Positions 1 through 11,487 of a DNA stretch of 64,000 bases are shown in pieces. Source of the DNA: Limanda limanda (lineage: Eukaryota > Chordata > Actinopteri > Pleuronectiformes > Pleuronectidae); NCBI RefSeq assembly GCF_963576545.1, contig NC_083637.1, positions 17,258,007 to 17,322,006 of the forward strand, read 5' to 3'. Below the pieces are notes generated by a model, which was not told the DNA's origin, ran no database searches, and saw only the letters and a list, made by a program, of their open reading frames with translations. Within the stretch, counting starts at the first letter, position 1. Every line of letters begins with the position of its first letter. A program made the position numbers and the translations under genes.

Positions 1-2962
1 TGACTTTAACTGTGTTCTTTGCCCCAGTCTTGATCGGTCTTCTACCAGACATGCACCACGGTCTAAAATGGCCACAGCTATTAGTACCTTTATTGAGCAG
101 TACGGAATGGTTGACCCCTGGCGTTTTCACTTCCCTACAGGAAAAGTGTTTTCTTTCTTTTCACCAGTTCACCAATTTTTTTCTAGATACGCGGCTTAAA
201 CCCTTTTCTAGCCCTCCTACTTATCTTAGTATAGTTATATCTGATCACGCCCCCTTATCCTTTGAACTAGATTTTCCTGATCATCCTTCCCCATATAAAC
301 AGTGGCGCCTGAACTCTCTTCTACTGTCTGATTGTCAAATTCATCCAAACCCACATACATTTTTTTATTGAGATCAATGCATCACCGGAGGTATCTCATA
401 GCACCATAGGGGAAGCGCTGAAAGCATACTTGCGGGGCCAAATCATTGGCTATGCCTCAAATACTGAAAAGGCAAGGATGGCTAAATTGAAAGAGCTTTC
501 TGTAAAAATTTCACAGCTGGACAATCAGTATGCCTCAGCGCCTACTCCAGAACTTTATCAAAAGCGGATTCACCTACAGACTGAGTTTGATCTAGGCTCT
601 ACCTCAGCAGCAGAGCAGCTGTTACTAAAGTCCCGACATTCGTTTTATGAGTTTGGCGACAAAGCAGGCCGGCTTCTCGCTCACCAAGCCCGCCAAACTG
701 CAGCCTCACGCCAGATAACTCAAATTAAGACCACCTCGGGGTCAGTGACTACAGACCACAAGGAGATTAATGATGCCTTTGTAGCGTTTTATACAAACTT
801 ATACTTGTCTGAATATGATGATGAGGCTTCAGATTCAGAGTCATCTTTTCAAAATTTGAACCTACCAACCCTTAAGGAATCGCAGAAACCCGTTCGGAGG
901 ATCCTGAACTTGTAATATCCTTAGATGCAGAGAAGGCGTTCGACCAGGTGGAGTGGGAATATTTATTTATGATCATGTGGAAATTTGTCTTTGTTGATGA
1001 ATTTATATCCTGGGTTAAATTGTTGTACGCGTCTCCCTTAGCCTCTGTCCATACTAATGACTCACTCAAAATATTTCCCACTACATAGAGGCACGAGACA
1101 GGGCTGTCTTATGAGTCCCCTGTTTTTTGCTCTGGCGATTGAACCGCTTGCGGCTTCTATTCATCAATGCCAGGCAATTGAAGGAATAACTCGAGGAGAC
1201 ACAACACACAAGCTATCACTTTATGCCGATGATTTACTTTTGTACATTGCTAACCCAGTATCTTCTTTGCCGCACGACCTGTCATCTTTGGAACAATTTG
1301 GAAATTCAGGTTACAAACTGAATTTAGATAAAAGTGAACTTTATCCCATAAATAAAGCAGCTCTCGATATCCCAACCGCAGCCTTCCCATTCAAGAGAGT
1401 GTCTGTCAATCACACCATTACTGGATCAGTGCAGGCAGGATATAAACCGCTGGCACATGTTACCTTTATCATTAGCTGGCCGAATCAATCTAATTAAGAT
1501 GAATGTTCTTCATAGGTTTCTGTATTTGTATCAATGTATTCAGATTCCGTATTCGCAGAACTTTTTTACAAAGGCCATAAAAGTTAGGAGGTATGTCAAT
1601 GCCTAATTTTCTTCACTATTACTGGGCTTGCAATGTTCAAAAGGTCATAATGTGGGCTAATAGTGGTGCAGAAGTGGAAACCCCCGCTTGGGTTAAATTG
1701 GAATCTTTTAAATTACAACTCCATTCACTGGTAACAGCTCCCTTGCCACTTAACTCTGGTTCTTTTAAAAACCCTGTAGTTGCCCATACTGTGAAGATCT
1801 GGGTACAATTTTGGAAACATTTTCACCTGCAGAGTGCATCAATACAGGCTCCTATTCTTGCAAATCCTCTTTTCACCCCTTCCAAGTCAGATCTGGCCTT
1901 TCGGGCCTGGCATGGTAATGGGATTAGACTTGTTAAGGATCTTTATGTTAACAAGGTGTTTGCTTCATTTGATCAATTGTCAGAGAAATACACGTTGCCC
2001 CGTTCCCATTTCTTTCGATATCTACAGATCAGGCACTTTGTACAAAGGGGTTACCACCCTTTCCCTGAGCAACCCCCAAGCACGCCCTTAGATAATCTCC
2101 TAGGATTTAAGGCTGGTCTCAAGGGCACCATCTCTAGGATTTATGGGGAGATTGACGCGATAAACCCACAGTCTCTGAATAACCTAAGGACAATTTGGAA
2201 ACAAGACCTAGGCCTTTCATTTGCTGATGGTCAGTGGGCTTGGCCGGGTTCACTCTTCTTCCCCCTGTGCTAGGCACGGTCTAATACAGTTTAAGATAGT
2301 TCATAGTCTCCATTTCACCAAAGAGAAATTAGCAAGAATATACCCTAATACTGATCCCACATGTGACCGATGTAAGCTTGCCACTGCAACCTGGCTACAC
2401 ATGTTTTGGCTATGTTCGAGCCTCCAAACATATTGGGAGAAAATCTTTGCATCGCTTAGTGACATCTATCACATGACGATTGAACCTCAACCTGTCACTG
2501 CACTCTTTGGGGTGATGCCTGCCCAGTAGGGCCGGTTGGCATGCATGTTGTGATCGCCTTTACCACTATGCTAGCTCGGCGCCTTATCCTCCTTAACTGG
2601 AAGAGGCCGGTGCCACCATCTCATACAAGATGGCTTAAAGAGATCATGTTCTATTTGAAGCTTGAAAAGATTAAATATACACTGAGGGGAGTCACAGACA
2701 AATTTGAAAAGGTATGGAGGCTTTTCTTACATATTATGACAATTTAACCCAAATAACAGACTGGGTCTATTCATAATATCTTTAGTATAGCACAGTGCAG
2801 AGTGTACATTACATGTTTACTTATTTATTTATTGTTGTTTCAAGGGGATGCTGGGTTGGGTTGGGGGCGGGCACATGGGACGGGAATTATGTAGAATGTA
2901 TTTCAAATGCTGACTGGGAACTATCCTTATAAAACTCAAATAAACAGAAAGAAAAAAAAAAG
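1..2962 (+). mobile_element. Tx1/L1-clade LINE, decayed
   Basis: A non-LTR retrotransposon running off the left edge of the window. In order it shows the end of an endonuclease domain (12-371), a linker (430-915), a reverse transcriptase core (about 910-1497) with AEKAFDQVEW, RGTRQGC and the catalytic YADDLLLY box, and a C-terminal region (1593-2747) with the CDRC...H..C knuckle typical of Tx1/L1 elements. It ends in an A-rich tail near 2949-2962. The frame is broken several times, and the fingers part of the RT seems deleted near 890-910. It cannot be mobile by itself. It lies upstream of the last mgat4c exon in the same direction, so it is probably intronic. The start and any target duplication are outside the window. 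Confidence 0.88.
910..1497 (+). pseudogene. LINE reverse transcriptase core (broken)
   Basis: The RT palm motifs are readable: SLDAEKAFDQVEW (A box, from about 921), RGTRQGCLMSPLFF (B box, from about 1090) and LSLYADDLLLY (C box, near 1214-1246) with both catalytic aspartates. A frameshift near 1050 separates the A box from the B box, and the reading frame stops at 1495-1497. The LINE C-terminal half restarts in another frame at 1593. Confidence 0.85.
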
Positions 2963-3579
2963 GAAATGCACCACAGGCGCAAACTGTGACTCTTTGAGAA
3001 CTGCTTTCTATTGTGTGTGTAATTTATGTTATGAAGATGGAGATTTCCTGCAGATCTTATAGATATCAAGTCATGGTACATTGCAGTGTTAAAGCTCAGA
3101 GGTTAGCTCTGAATCTTGACTAAAACATGTTCAGTCACAATATATTGCATTGTGTCGAATGGACTGATTTTTGCATTTTTGTAATTATTTTTCCACTTTT
3201 AAATTTACATGGTTAAAATATTGAATACCTGGTTAGTAGAACACTATATAATAGCATGTTAGGCAGTGAAGACCCTCTAATGGGTACCTGCCAAAGATTT
3301 CACTTAAAACACAATTGTAATTGTTGTTTAAAATGAATCTTTGCAGTTTGAAATTTAACAAATGAGATGTGTTTAACAACATTGTTCTGGATCCAAAATA
3401 TGTATTACATCTTTATAGAAAGCACTAGAAAAGTTCTAAAAGATAAAATTTTCGAAACTTTAATTGTCTTTGACCCCTTTGCCTTCTCACAATCAGCCAC
3501 TCCACAGATAATTTCTGGTGATTATCAGGAGGTCAGTGCATTCAGTACAGTCTGAAATCACCCTTTGATTCTCCTACAG
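2963..3579. other. Probable intron of the mgat4c-like gene
   Basis: AT-rich sequence with no coding signal. It ends in a pyrimidine-rich acceptor (ttctcctacag) directly before the exon at 3580. The open frames here are short and show no recognisable family. Confidence 0.6.
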
Positions 3580-4472
3580 GTTTAAAGAGGAACTACAATG
3601 ATGCTCCGCAGAGGGTATCGTACCGCTCCAAGCAGAACTTGGATTACTCCTTCCTCATCCACTACAGTGCCAGTCTTGCCAAGTACTATATCCAGCTGGA
3701 GGATGACGTCTCATCTGCCAAAAACTTCCTCACCACCATCAGGAAGCATGTTGGGGAGCAAGAGGCAAAGAAGACCACTTGGACAATGCTGGAATTCTCA
3801 GCCCTTGGCTACATCGGGAAGCTCTACAAATCCGCCCATCTTCCTCTCTTGGCCCGCTTCCTCTTCCTCTTCTACCAGGAAATGCCTTGCGACTGGTTGA
3901 TGTCTCACTTTCGAGTGCTGCTGACTCAGAAGGAGACGATCATTTTTAAACCATCGCTGTTCCAGCACATGGGCACTTTCTCCTCGTTCGAAGGGACATA
4001 CAACAAGCTTAAGGACAAGGACTTTGAAGAAGGGCTCTACGCCAATCCTGCAGCTGAAGTTTACTCTGATATGTCCACCTACGAGAAACATATCCCCAAA
4101 AATGCCTGGGAAGCAGGGGAGGAATTCTTCTGGGGGATTGCCCCAGAAAAGGGAAATTACCTGACTGTGGTGTTAACAATTCCTGCAGTGGTGACAGATA
4201 TATTTGTAGAAACTGGGTCAGAGGGTAAAGACCTCCTGGAGTCAGCTCAGGTGGAGTTGGGCCATGACGTTACAATCGAGAACTCTGAGAAGAGTTGTAA
4301 GGCGTTCCAGTCAGTCGGGACAGTAGTGAACGGGAGGTTTGAGATGCATGAGGTAAACAAAAAGTATAACTCTGCTTTATCCTGTCTGAGGATACAAGTC
4401 ACAGCAGGACAGAGGGACTGGGTGATCATCAAGAAAATCCGGATCACAACAGGGCTGAGTACACATCCATGA
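3580..4472 (+). CDS. mgat4c: MGAT4C-like glycosyltransferase, last coding exon
   Basis: C-terminal part of an alpha-1,3-mannosyl-glycoprotein 4-beta-N-acetylglucosaminyltransferase (GnT-IV family, GT54), a type II Golgi enzyme family acting on N-glycan branches; MGAT4C itself is less well characterised than MGAT4A/B. The exon opens after a good acceptor at 3578-3579; its first two bases complete a split codon. The frame then reads RSKQNLDYSFLIHYSA, followed by the metal-binding YIQLEDDV motif, LGYIGKLYKSAHLPLLARF, FYQEMPCDWLMSHFR and KPSLFQHMG. These fit MGAT4C better than MGAT4A/B. It ends ITTGLSTHP with TGA at 4470-4472. About 296 codons are present; the N-terminal cytosolic tail, membrane anchor and early catalytic part must lie left of the window. 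The frame is undamaged, so I treat it as a real exon. A retrocopy is unlikely because of the acceptor at its edge. Confidence 0.9.
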
Positions 4473-4660
4473 CAAGCAGAGGTGTGACTCTCTATTCCTG
4501 TCAGACTCCTTTATTTTTATGTGACAATATGAAGAAAATGTTTGACCAAACTCTGTGGTGTGTCTCTTCAACATTATGAAGAACATTTGTAAAAGAGCAT
4601 ATCCATAATAAGAAAGCTTCTCAATGTGTAAAGATATTCTATGCTTTTAAGTAAAAACTT
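4473..4660 (+). other. mgat4c 3' UTR and junction with the zinc-finger array
   Basis: Unique sequence after the stop codon. No canonical AATAAA is seen here. From about 4660 the sequence matches the 3' flank of every zinc-finger module (compare 16495, 23885, 30545 and 34790), so this is the left edge of the tandem array, under 200 bp from the mgat4c stop. Confidence 0.6.
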
Positions 4661-5116
4661 TATATTTACCATTATATTTGTATTATTACGGCGGCTCATT
4701 TTAATGATCATGGCAGATCCTTTCCACATGGGGTCCCTATTGCCCCAAAATGAAAACTGGTCTTTTTTCCATCATCTGAAAATGTTGGTAGATGAGTCTT
4801 TGAAATTACATTAACAGGCAGGTTTTAATTTTACATTTAAAGGAAACATGAGTCCTTTGTTATGCTTTATGCCAGAGGTCTTCTTTTATTTAGTATGGCC
4901 AAAAATGTGTGAAGGCCTAACAGAGGTATTGATCCAAGTATTCATTCTAGCTCATGTCAAGCATAAGATAATAATAACAATTTTATTTTTGTAACAAAAT
5001 TCAAAACAGTTGATAAAAAGTGCTCCACTGAAAAGACAAATTCAAAAATACAAAGCATCAAAGACAAGCTGAACTGAAATTGCCCAGGTCCGACTTCACG
5101 TCAAACGTAAACAAAC

Positions 5117-5344
5117 ATGTCTGACTGTGAGAAGCTGATTAATTCGTCTCGTGATGAGACAATTCAACTGTTGCCAGTGCATCCGCCGTTCGTACCGAAA
5201 CAAAGAGGGCGACGACGCCATTTTTATTCGACTTTGATTCTTGGAAACACATTCAATACATTGAGGAGAACACAAACTGTCATTAAATCTCGCAAACCAA
5301 GAAACCATTGTTTTAAAACAAACATATTTAATCATATGAACTAG
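5117..5344 (+). other. Small conserved ORF in 3' flank, U1 copy
   Basis: A + strand frame beginning MSDCEKLIN that recurs in all five modules. In the other four copies it stops after 48 codons (GNTFNT-stop). In U1 the stop is changed and the frame runs on to 5344. It lies opposite to the zinc-finger gene and downstream of its stop. No family recognised. It may be a transposon remnant or simply a duplicated non-coding stretch. Confidence 0.3.
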
Positions 5345-5681
5345 TTAAGAACACACATTCATACTCTGCAAGGAACACACTCTAACCTTAAAATGACATG
5401 GACATTACGAAAAATAGATGAATTATGTAGAAATCAATAGAAATAATATATATAAACACAAATCTCTCATGTTATTCATTGAGTTATATTTTCTAGGGAC
5501 ATAAAAACTGTTAATAATCTATTTAAAACAGTGAACTATGAATATGTATAATATGAATATATGCTGATAAATCCTAATAAAGATTTTGTTGCAAAGGTTG
5601 CACCTGAATCACTTCTCTCCTTTATGAATCCTCACGTCTCGTACAATAAGATTTAATCTTAAATCTTTTACCACACTCAGA
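5345..5681 (-). other. 3' flank / 3' UTR of U1, with degenerate last finger
   Basis: On the - strand, just after the stop at 5682-5684, a further finger can be read (SECGKRFKIKSY) and then decays with no histidines. The stop sits where the first zinc-binding cysteine should be. A candidate poly(A) signal for the - strand (complement of ttttatt, near 4981-4987) lies about 700 bp downstream. The rest is AT-rich and shows no other feature. Confidence 0.55.
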
Positions 5682-6411
5682 TCAACTAAACGGTTTCTCT
5701 TTTGTATGAATCTTCATATGTTTAGTTAGACTGCCCTTTTGGTTAAATCTTTTACCACACTCAGAGCAACTAAACGGTTTCTGTCCTGTATGAATTCTCA
5801 TATGTCTATTTAGATGGCCCTTGTGGGTAAATCTTTTACCACACTCAGAGCAACTAAACGGTTTCTGTCCTGTATGAATCCTCATATGTGTATTTAGATG
5901 GCCCTTGTGGGTAAATCTTTTACCACACTCAGAGCAACTAAACGATTTTTTGTCTTACATCCCATATCACTTAGAGGCTGTTTGTTATTTCTTGTATTTA
6001 AACCAGTCTGAGGTTCCCTGGTCTCCATCCAATCATCCTCACTGTCTTCAGTCTCAGAAGAGTCTTCAGTCTTGTCTTCAGGACCTGATTGTAAACGTCC
6101 ATCAGGACCTGAGTTCCTGGCTGGTTCTGGTCCTCCACACTCTGCTCTTTTCTCCTTCGTCTCCCTCGGGTGAAGCTTTGACGATTTAAGTTTCTCTTCA
6201 TCTTCTTCACTCTTCACATCGACAGGAGTCAATGTGAACTTGATATCAGCCTCCTCAAGTCCTTGAAGCTGCTGTCCATCCTGAGTGGTACACGGTTCCT
6301 CCTGTTCCTCTTTAATGCGGGGGGGCTCTGGATCCGCCTGGTCCACAAGGGGGCTCCACTGCTGCTGCTCAGGGGGAACCTCTTCTTTAATCACCATCAG
6401 TTGCTGGACGT
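5682..6411 (-). pseudogene. U1 zinc-finger exon 2, frameshifted
   Basis: Exon 2 of a two-exon C2H2 zinc-finger gene. It starts at a good acceptor (tcttgcag, exon base 6411) with [18 protein letters not shown], continues through an acidic linker, and should enter the fingers at [19 protein letters not shown]. Compared with U2-U5, four bases are missing near 5945-5956, so the frame reads [12 protein letters not shown] and stops at 5894-5896. Three fingers (helices [27 protein letters not shown]) remain in the original frame down to the stop at 5682. The spliced product of exon 1 plus this frame would be 267 aa with no fingers. It is either a pseudogene or a finger-less protein; the sequence alone does not decide. 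Confidence 0.8.
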
Positions 6412-6948
6412 CTGCAAGACACACTGAAACACAAATACACATGTTTATCATTTCAGAGTTTACTGTAGTGTTTTGAAAAACTTGTGTTGTGTCGTTTAAT
6501 GTCGACTGTTGTGATTTTTGAACGATCACATTCAGGAAGTAGAGATATTGAGGTGGTTTACAGATGGTGTTACGACGCAGCTCGTAAAGGAAGCAGCATA
6601 AAACAAAGGGTTTCTGGTAATAAAAATGTTTTTAATTTTGAGGCCAAATAAACCAATAAGGTCACTAACAGAGGAGAACAGGGTGAGGGGAAGTTAGTTA
6701 GTTGGTTAAGCTGCTTTCAGACAAGACCTGTGGGTAAAACTCAGAGAAATGTGTCCAGACTTTCTGTTTCAGACATGAGCAACACAGCAGCAGGTTTTCT
6801 GCACAGACTCGTTCACAGCATCAAATCCTCCTCATTATTCAGGTGAGAGGTGGAGCAGCAGACAGAGACAGGAAGTGGCGTATTAACTCCACTGCTCGAG
6901 CTAATGCTAGCTAACGTTAGCATGTTAGCTGTTCCTCTAGGGACTGAC
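6412..6948 (-). other. U1 zinc-finger gene intron
   Basis: A 537-bp intron between donor AG^GTCAGT (first intron base 6948) and acceptor TTGCAG^AC (6412-6413). It joins exon 1 codon fragment G to AC, giving Asp. This is the simplest version of the intron; U3, U4 and U5 carry insertions in theirs. Confidence 0.75.
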
Positions 6949-7234
6949 CTGCTCTGTGCAGCCGGACTTCGGGCTGCATCACGGCATCGAGCAGCCTCTT
7001 CTGGCGGCAGATCTCCCGCTCGGACCGCTCCACTCGCTCCTCGGACTCTGCCAGGGTTTCCTCCAGCCCCACGAGGATCTCCTCCCCCGCCGCCATTAGC
7101 CGCTCGGTGAGCATCGCTCTCAGCTCCGGGACTTGAGCCTTTCCTCTTCCTTTCTCCACCTGCAGCAGGAAGTCTTCAGCGGCAGCGCTGATCCGCTCAT
7201 GTACCGACACCCGCAGCAGCTGCACGGCGGACAT
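6949..7234 (-). CDS. U1 zinc-finger gene exon 1 (N-terminal domain)
   Basis: A 286-nt exon of 95 codons plus one base. It encodes MSAVQLLRVSVHERISAAAE, then a helical acidic stretch (EEILVGLEETLAESEERVER), then LLDAVMQPEVRLHRA. This N-terminal domain is common in percomorph zinc-finger proteins and is probably a coiled coil; it is neither KRAB nor SCAN. I chose the Met at 7234 because its context (A at -3) is better than the upstream in-frame Met at 7255 and because family members start MS-VQ. The exon is undamaged, although exon 2 of this copy is frameshifted. Confidence 0.7.
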
Positions 7235-7255
7235 GTTGCTCCTCTCTGCGCACAT

Positions 7256-7640
7256 CGAGTCTCTGAGGGGACAGAGAGAGCCAGCGACAGGAAACCAGAG
7301 ACTCGGCGCTCTGAGCCAGCAGCGACCCCTGTTGGACTGGAGGACGAAGAGGAAACCAAAGTACTAATACTGCACAGTAGAAATACTCTTGTTACAAGTA
7401 CAAGTTTAATGTTTGCCTAACTGACTCATACCTCATCCTCACAAAAAAACAGAAGAGATCAACCCCCAAGCAGAGGTAATAGTGAACAAATATATGTTTG
7501 GTATAAGCTGCTTGGACTCGCTACAAATTTGTAGTTAACAAGTCATGTTAATGTTGCAGATTATTCTGTTCAGTACAAAATCAAAGACAGTCTGCACCAT
7601 CGTAGTAACAGATGGGGAAAAGCAGTTTATAAATGTCATC
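7256..7640 (-). promoter_or_regulatory. U1 gene 5' flank (putative promoter region)
   Basis: Sequence upstream of exon 1, shared with U2, U3 and U4 (and a short relic at 44121-44180). No clear TATA box is seen. The block from gaggacgaagagg to aagtttaatg is the best conserved part across modules, so the promoter most likely lies here. This is inference from position and copy-to-copy conservation. Confidence 0.35.
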
Positions 7641-8102
7641 AGTGTATGTAGGGTTGCCAACTCTCTGAAAAATAAATAAGGGACACCTCATTGGAAGGGC
7701 CGGCCGACCCGATTCCCTTCACCTTTCCTTGCGCTGTGAATTTTTTAGCCCCTTTTTTTGTGAGTGAAACAATTTTTTAACTATTTGACCCTGAATTGAA
7801 TTAGATGCAGTTTTTTAAGTGACATGAACACATGGAAAACAAATTATTATCCAGCAATTCACTTTAATAATAAACAAAATCAACTGAATAAAATAAGAAT
7901 CTTTCTTAAACAGAAACCTGTCTTGCTTAACATAAAACTGTGTACATTAATATAAAACAATAGATAGAAAGCAAAACATCCATCCTGAAATAGTGCATAT
8001 TTTTAGTTCAATAACAAAAGTGCAACAGGCTACAGTTGTAGTAAAAGAGAAAGTAACAACTCATGAACTCAACAGCTCAGTGCCCATTATGTGGAGATTT
8101 TT

Positions 8103-8466
8103 CTACTTTTTCCACTTGTATTTCTTCTGAGATCTTGCTGCAGTGAGGAGTTGTTTGTCTTTGAGTGCAGCAGAGTACAACTCTGAGCAAGACAGTTCAT
8201 AACTGAGGTTGACAATGAGCTCACCTTTAATTAACTTAGTGGAACAATTGTTCCGCACATCAGTCCATTTGTTCCAGAAAAATTCTCTCCACAAACCCAG
8301 TGGAAGATTGGATGCTGAGGAAAAAGGATACAGCAGCTTGGATGTTGGGAAGGTCAGCTGCCTGAAGAACCTCCATCCACCTCTCTGCTGTTCCTTTAGA
8401 CTGCCAGGTTTCATTCTCCTGAGTGAGGTGCTCCAGAAGACTGTTTGCAGTTACACAGTTACACAT
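8103..8466 (-). pseudogene. hAT-A copy 1 transposase, C-terminal part
   Basis: Encodes a C-terminal hAT segment (WMEVLQAADLPNIQAAVSFF, STGFVERIF, NKWTDVRNN, then SQKKYKWKK before the stop near 8103). The region from VSFFLSIQSS to FVERIF corresponds to the hAT dimerisation domain. Relative to copy 2, some bases are missing near 8275, which splits it over two frames. It is the last exon of the transposase; the preceding exons lie beyond the nested hAT-B. Confidence 0.7.
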
Positions 8467-8920
8467 TCTTCATACAGATCATCCATGGATGAAATGGATG
8501 GAAGATGTTCAGCCTACCAGAAGAGTTGAAAAGTTGTCATTTACAGTGGTAAATAATGGGAAAAAATCTAATTGTATATATTCATAATTTTGTATACTAC
8601 TATAACTACCTATATAGTTTAATTTATGTATTATTCTTTTTTTATTTATCCATCTATCTATCAAGTATATGAACTGTTTGAATTTGTAAGATGTTGTATA
8701 AAAGTTTCATATATGTGTATACTGTAAACTAAGATTATGTATTTATTAAGGCTGTCAAAATAAACGCGTTAATCTATGAGATTATTGTGGCCGAGATTAA
8801 TGCAATAAAATATTTTAACGAAGTTAACGCAGTTTTGTGTACTTCCGCTGTGCGTAACTTCCGGACACAGGAAACCGCAGCGCGTCTGCAGTCAGTAAAC
8901 AAGGAGATACCGAGTTGAAG

Positions 8921-11066
8921 ATGGAGAGAGCTGAGGGATTGTTGGGTGGAAAGTTTGTATTTAAGAGGCAAAATGACAGAACAATCATCAAAACAAAAGT
9001 TGTATGTTGCATTTGTCAAGCTGAATTTAGCTATCACAGAAGCAGCTCGTCTTTAACTTATCACCTTAATGCAAAGCACCCGACAGAAAGCAGGTCCAGG
9101 TTAGATGGTCGCCAATCCACACTCCACGACTTCTCCAAAAAAATAACTAGACCACTCCATGAAAAGGTAACCAACACCTTAGCAGTTTGGGTTGCTCGTG
9201 ACTGTCGGCCCATCAATATAGTTGAGGACGGTGGGCAAACTGAGGTTATTTGAATTGCTTCGGGGTAAATTCTTACGATTTACCGTCGAGAGGCACCATC
9301 GTGTCTCGCATACATTCCTTGTATGACGGCGAGAGAGCACGAAAAATGCAGCTCCTCGAGCAAGCTGCCAGCGTCGCCCTCACCGGTGACCACTGGACGT
9401 CAGTCAGCAATGACAATTACCTGGGTGTCACAGCTCATTTTATTGACATTGAATGGAAATTGAGATCGTTTGCATTGGAAGTTAAAAAAACAGAGGGGCG
9501 ACATACAGCGGAGAACTGTGCTGAGGAGTTCCTGGACATCGCAAACAGATGGGAGATAAGTGGCAAACTGAGCACTTTAGGCACTGATAGTGCCCGTAAC
9601 ATGTTGGCAGCTGCTATGCTACTTCCATTCCAACATCTACCCTGCGCGGCACACAGTCTGTAAAGGACCATCACTGTTGCCCTGAAAGACAGTGGTTTTG
9701 AAAACGTCCTGGCTAAATGTCGGAAGATTGTTGGGCACTTCAGACACAGCCCGTCAAATGATCGAGAGTTGAGAGCAAAGCAAACTGCACAAGGACAGCA
9801 GGAGGAGTCGCTGGTTCAAGATGTTGCCACCCAGTGGAATTCTGCCTTGGAAATTATGAAACGGATCCAGCGAAACAAGGGTCCGCTTGCCGCCACCCTG
9901 GCTCAGCACAAGACCACCATCTCGATGTTGACTGCACCAGAGCTGGCTAAACTGGAGAAGTTGGAGCAGCTACTTGAACCATGTAGGCAAGTTCACTCTT
10001 TCTGTCCTTTTTTTCTGCCCCGAACTTAGTGTGTGTGTGTTTGTGCGCGCGCGTGCATGTTCGTGCGTGTTGGCCGACTTACTCTCTTACTCTGCTAGTA
10101 TTTTCTGCGTGTGGCTTAAGCTACTCCTCTCCCCGTCTTCTCTCATTCCATCTCTGTCTCTACTCTCATTTTCTTTTCGACAGGGCCTATATTCTCTCTC
10201 TCTCTCTTTCTCTGCCTTTGCTAATGTTTTCTGAGTGTGGACTACTCTGTCCCTCAGTTTGTAGGCTACGTGTCTGTGCTCTCCCTCTGACAGTCTTTTT
10301 TTTACTTTGAGTGAGACCTATATTCTACTCTATGCTCCCTCTCTCTCTCTCTCTCAGCTTATGCTTCCACTCTGCTAGTATTTTCTTTTTTTCTGTTTCA
10401 CCGTCCTGTGTGTGTGTGCATGTGTGTGAGAGTGATTGTTTTAAGGCCCTTATTAAAACATACCTGCACCTTTTATTGCAGACATGTGACTGAACTACTG
10501 GGAGGAGAGCAGTACGTTTCCTGTTCAGTGGTCTTACCAGCCTTGTGCCACCTGTCCAGGGTTATGGAGTCATCTGATGATGATCCCATCTACGTGGTGA
10601 AATTCAAAGACACCTTTACTGCAGACCTTGCCAATCGCAAAGAGAATACCAATCTGGAGATGCTGAAGATTGTGACACTGTGTGACCCCATGTGCAAGGA
10701 CTTAAAGTGCCTCCCGAAAGAGGAAAGAGGTGAGGTCTGGGCTTTACTGCGCAACCTGATGCTAGAGGACAACGGTGGGATGAGTTCCGCACCTGTGAGA
10801 AGAGAGACAGAGGATCCAAAAAAGCAGAGGATGTCTCCCTTCTTGTTGGCCTCCTCTGATACAGATTCAGAGGAAGAAGAGGAGGAGTCCATTAGCAAAG
10901 CTCTTGACCGTTACAGAGCGGAGCCAAAAATGCTACCACAGTTCCCTGTGAGCGACTGTTCTCCCTCTCTGGTCATATTGACCAGAAGAGGAGAGCAGCA
11001 TTGGCTCCAGATAATGTCAACATGCTTGTCTGTCTCAGCAATTGGCTGAAAATCAAAGATGATTAG
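8921..11066 (+). pseudogene. hAT-B transposase (ZBED-like), broken
   Basis: Starts MERAEGLLGG at 8921 and shows a BED zinc finger (CCICQAEFSYHRSSSSLTYH then H). The hAT core follows: GDHWTSVSNDNYLGVTAHFI, LGTDSARNM with a catalytic-type Asp, then LPCAAHSL. An in-frame TGA near 9251 (probably Arg CGA before) and a TAA at 9661-9663 (probably Gln before) break it. The frame resumes to LEPCR, then a 495-bp intron 9987-10481 with GC donor and AG acceptor. The last exon (10482 on) reads VTELLGGEQYVSCSVVLPAL. The hATC end (ERLFSLSGHI, NMLVCLSNWLK) is frameshifted and ends TAG at 11064-11066. It is not functional. Confidence 0.82.
10020..10430 (+). repeat. TG/TC-rich low-complexity intron sequence
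   Basis: Within the hAT-B transposase intron: (TG)n near 10029-10042 and 10409-10427, and (TC)n runs near 10192-10207 and 10340-10356. The open frames here are low-complexity and not genes. Confidence 0.7.
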
Positions 11067-11487
11067 TCACATGTCAGTTAAAGTAGCAGAGATCTTCCTG
11101 TTTTCATTTGCATGCCTGTTTTCATTTGCATGTCTGTTTTTATTTGCATGTTTGTTTGCACCTTAAGTTTTTGCACTTTCAGAGATTTGAATGTCAGTTC
11201 AGTTTACCAAGGCTGCTTGTTATGCTGCTGTGTGTGTTGTTTAATGTTAAAGATGACAGTACCAATGGTGGCTCAAATACACCTTTTTTTTTTACTAATC
11301 TGGATGTTTCACTGAAGAAAGAAGCAGTGTTTATGTTTACACAATTTATCATACATGATATTTAAATACCTGGGCTGCCACTTTATAGGTAGGAATTAAA
11401 GGCCTGAGCCTCCTTGAAAATAAAGCTCTGTGTGTAGTTTTGTGTTTAAAAAAAGTACAATTAAACAACTGTCTAAACTGTCTACAC

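Noticed and set aside
3598..3900. 100-codon frame starting ATG at 3598
   Set aside because: Off-frame over the mgat4c exon. The real frame enters from the acceptor at 3579 without needing an ATG.
6850..7110. 86-codon + strand frame (MEQQTETGSGVLT...) repeated at 18775, 26528 and 33321
   Set aside because: It is the antisense of zinc-finger exon 1 and its donor region. Its conservation follows from the duplicated exon; the composition (Pro/Ala/Arg-rich) is that of an antisense frame.
10029..10493. Chain of Leu/Ser-rich + strand frames
   Set aside because: Low-complexity TC/TG sequence inside the hAT-B transposase intron.
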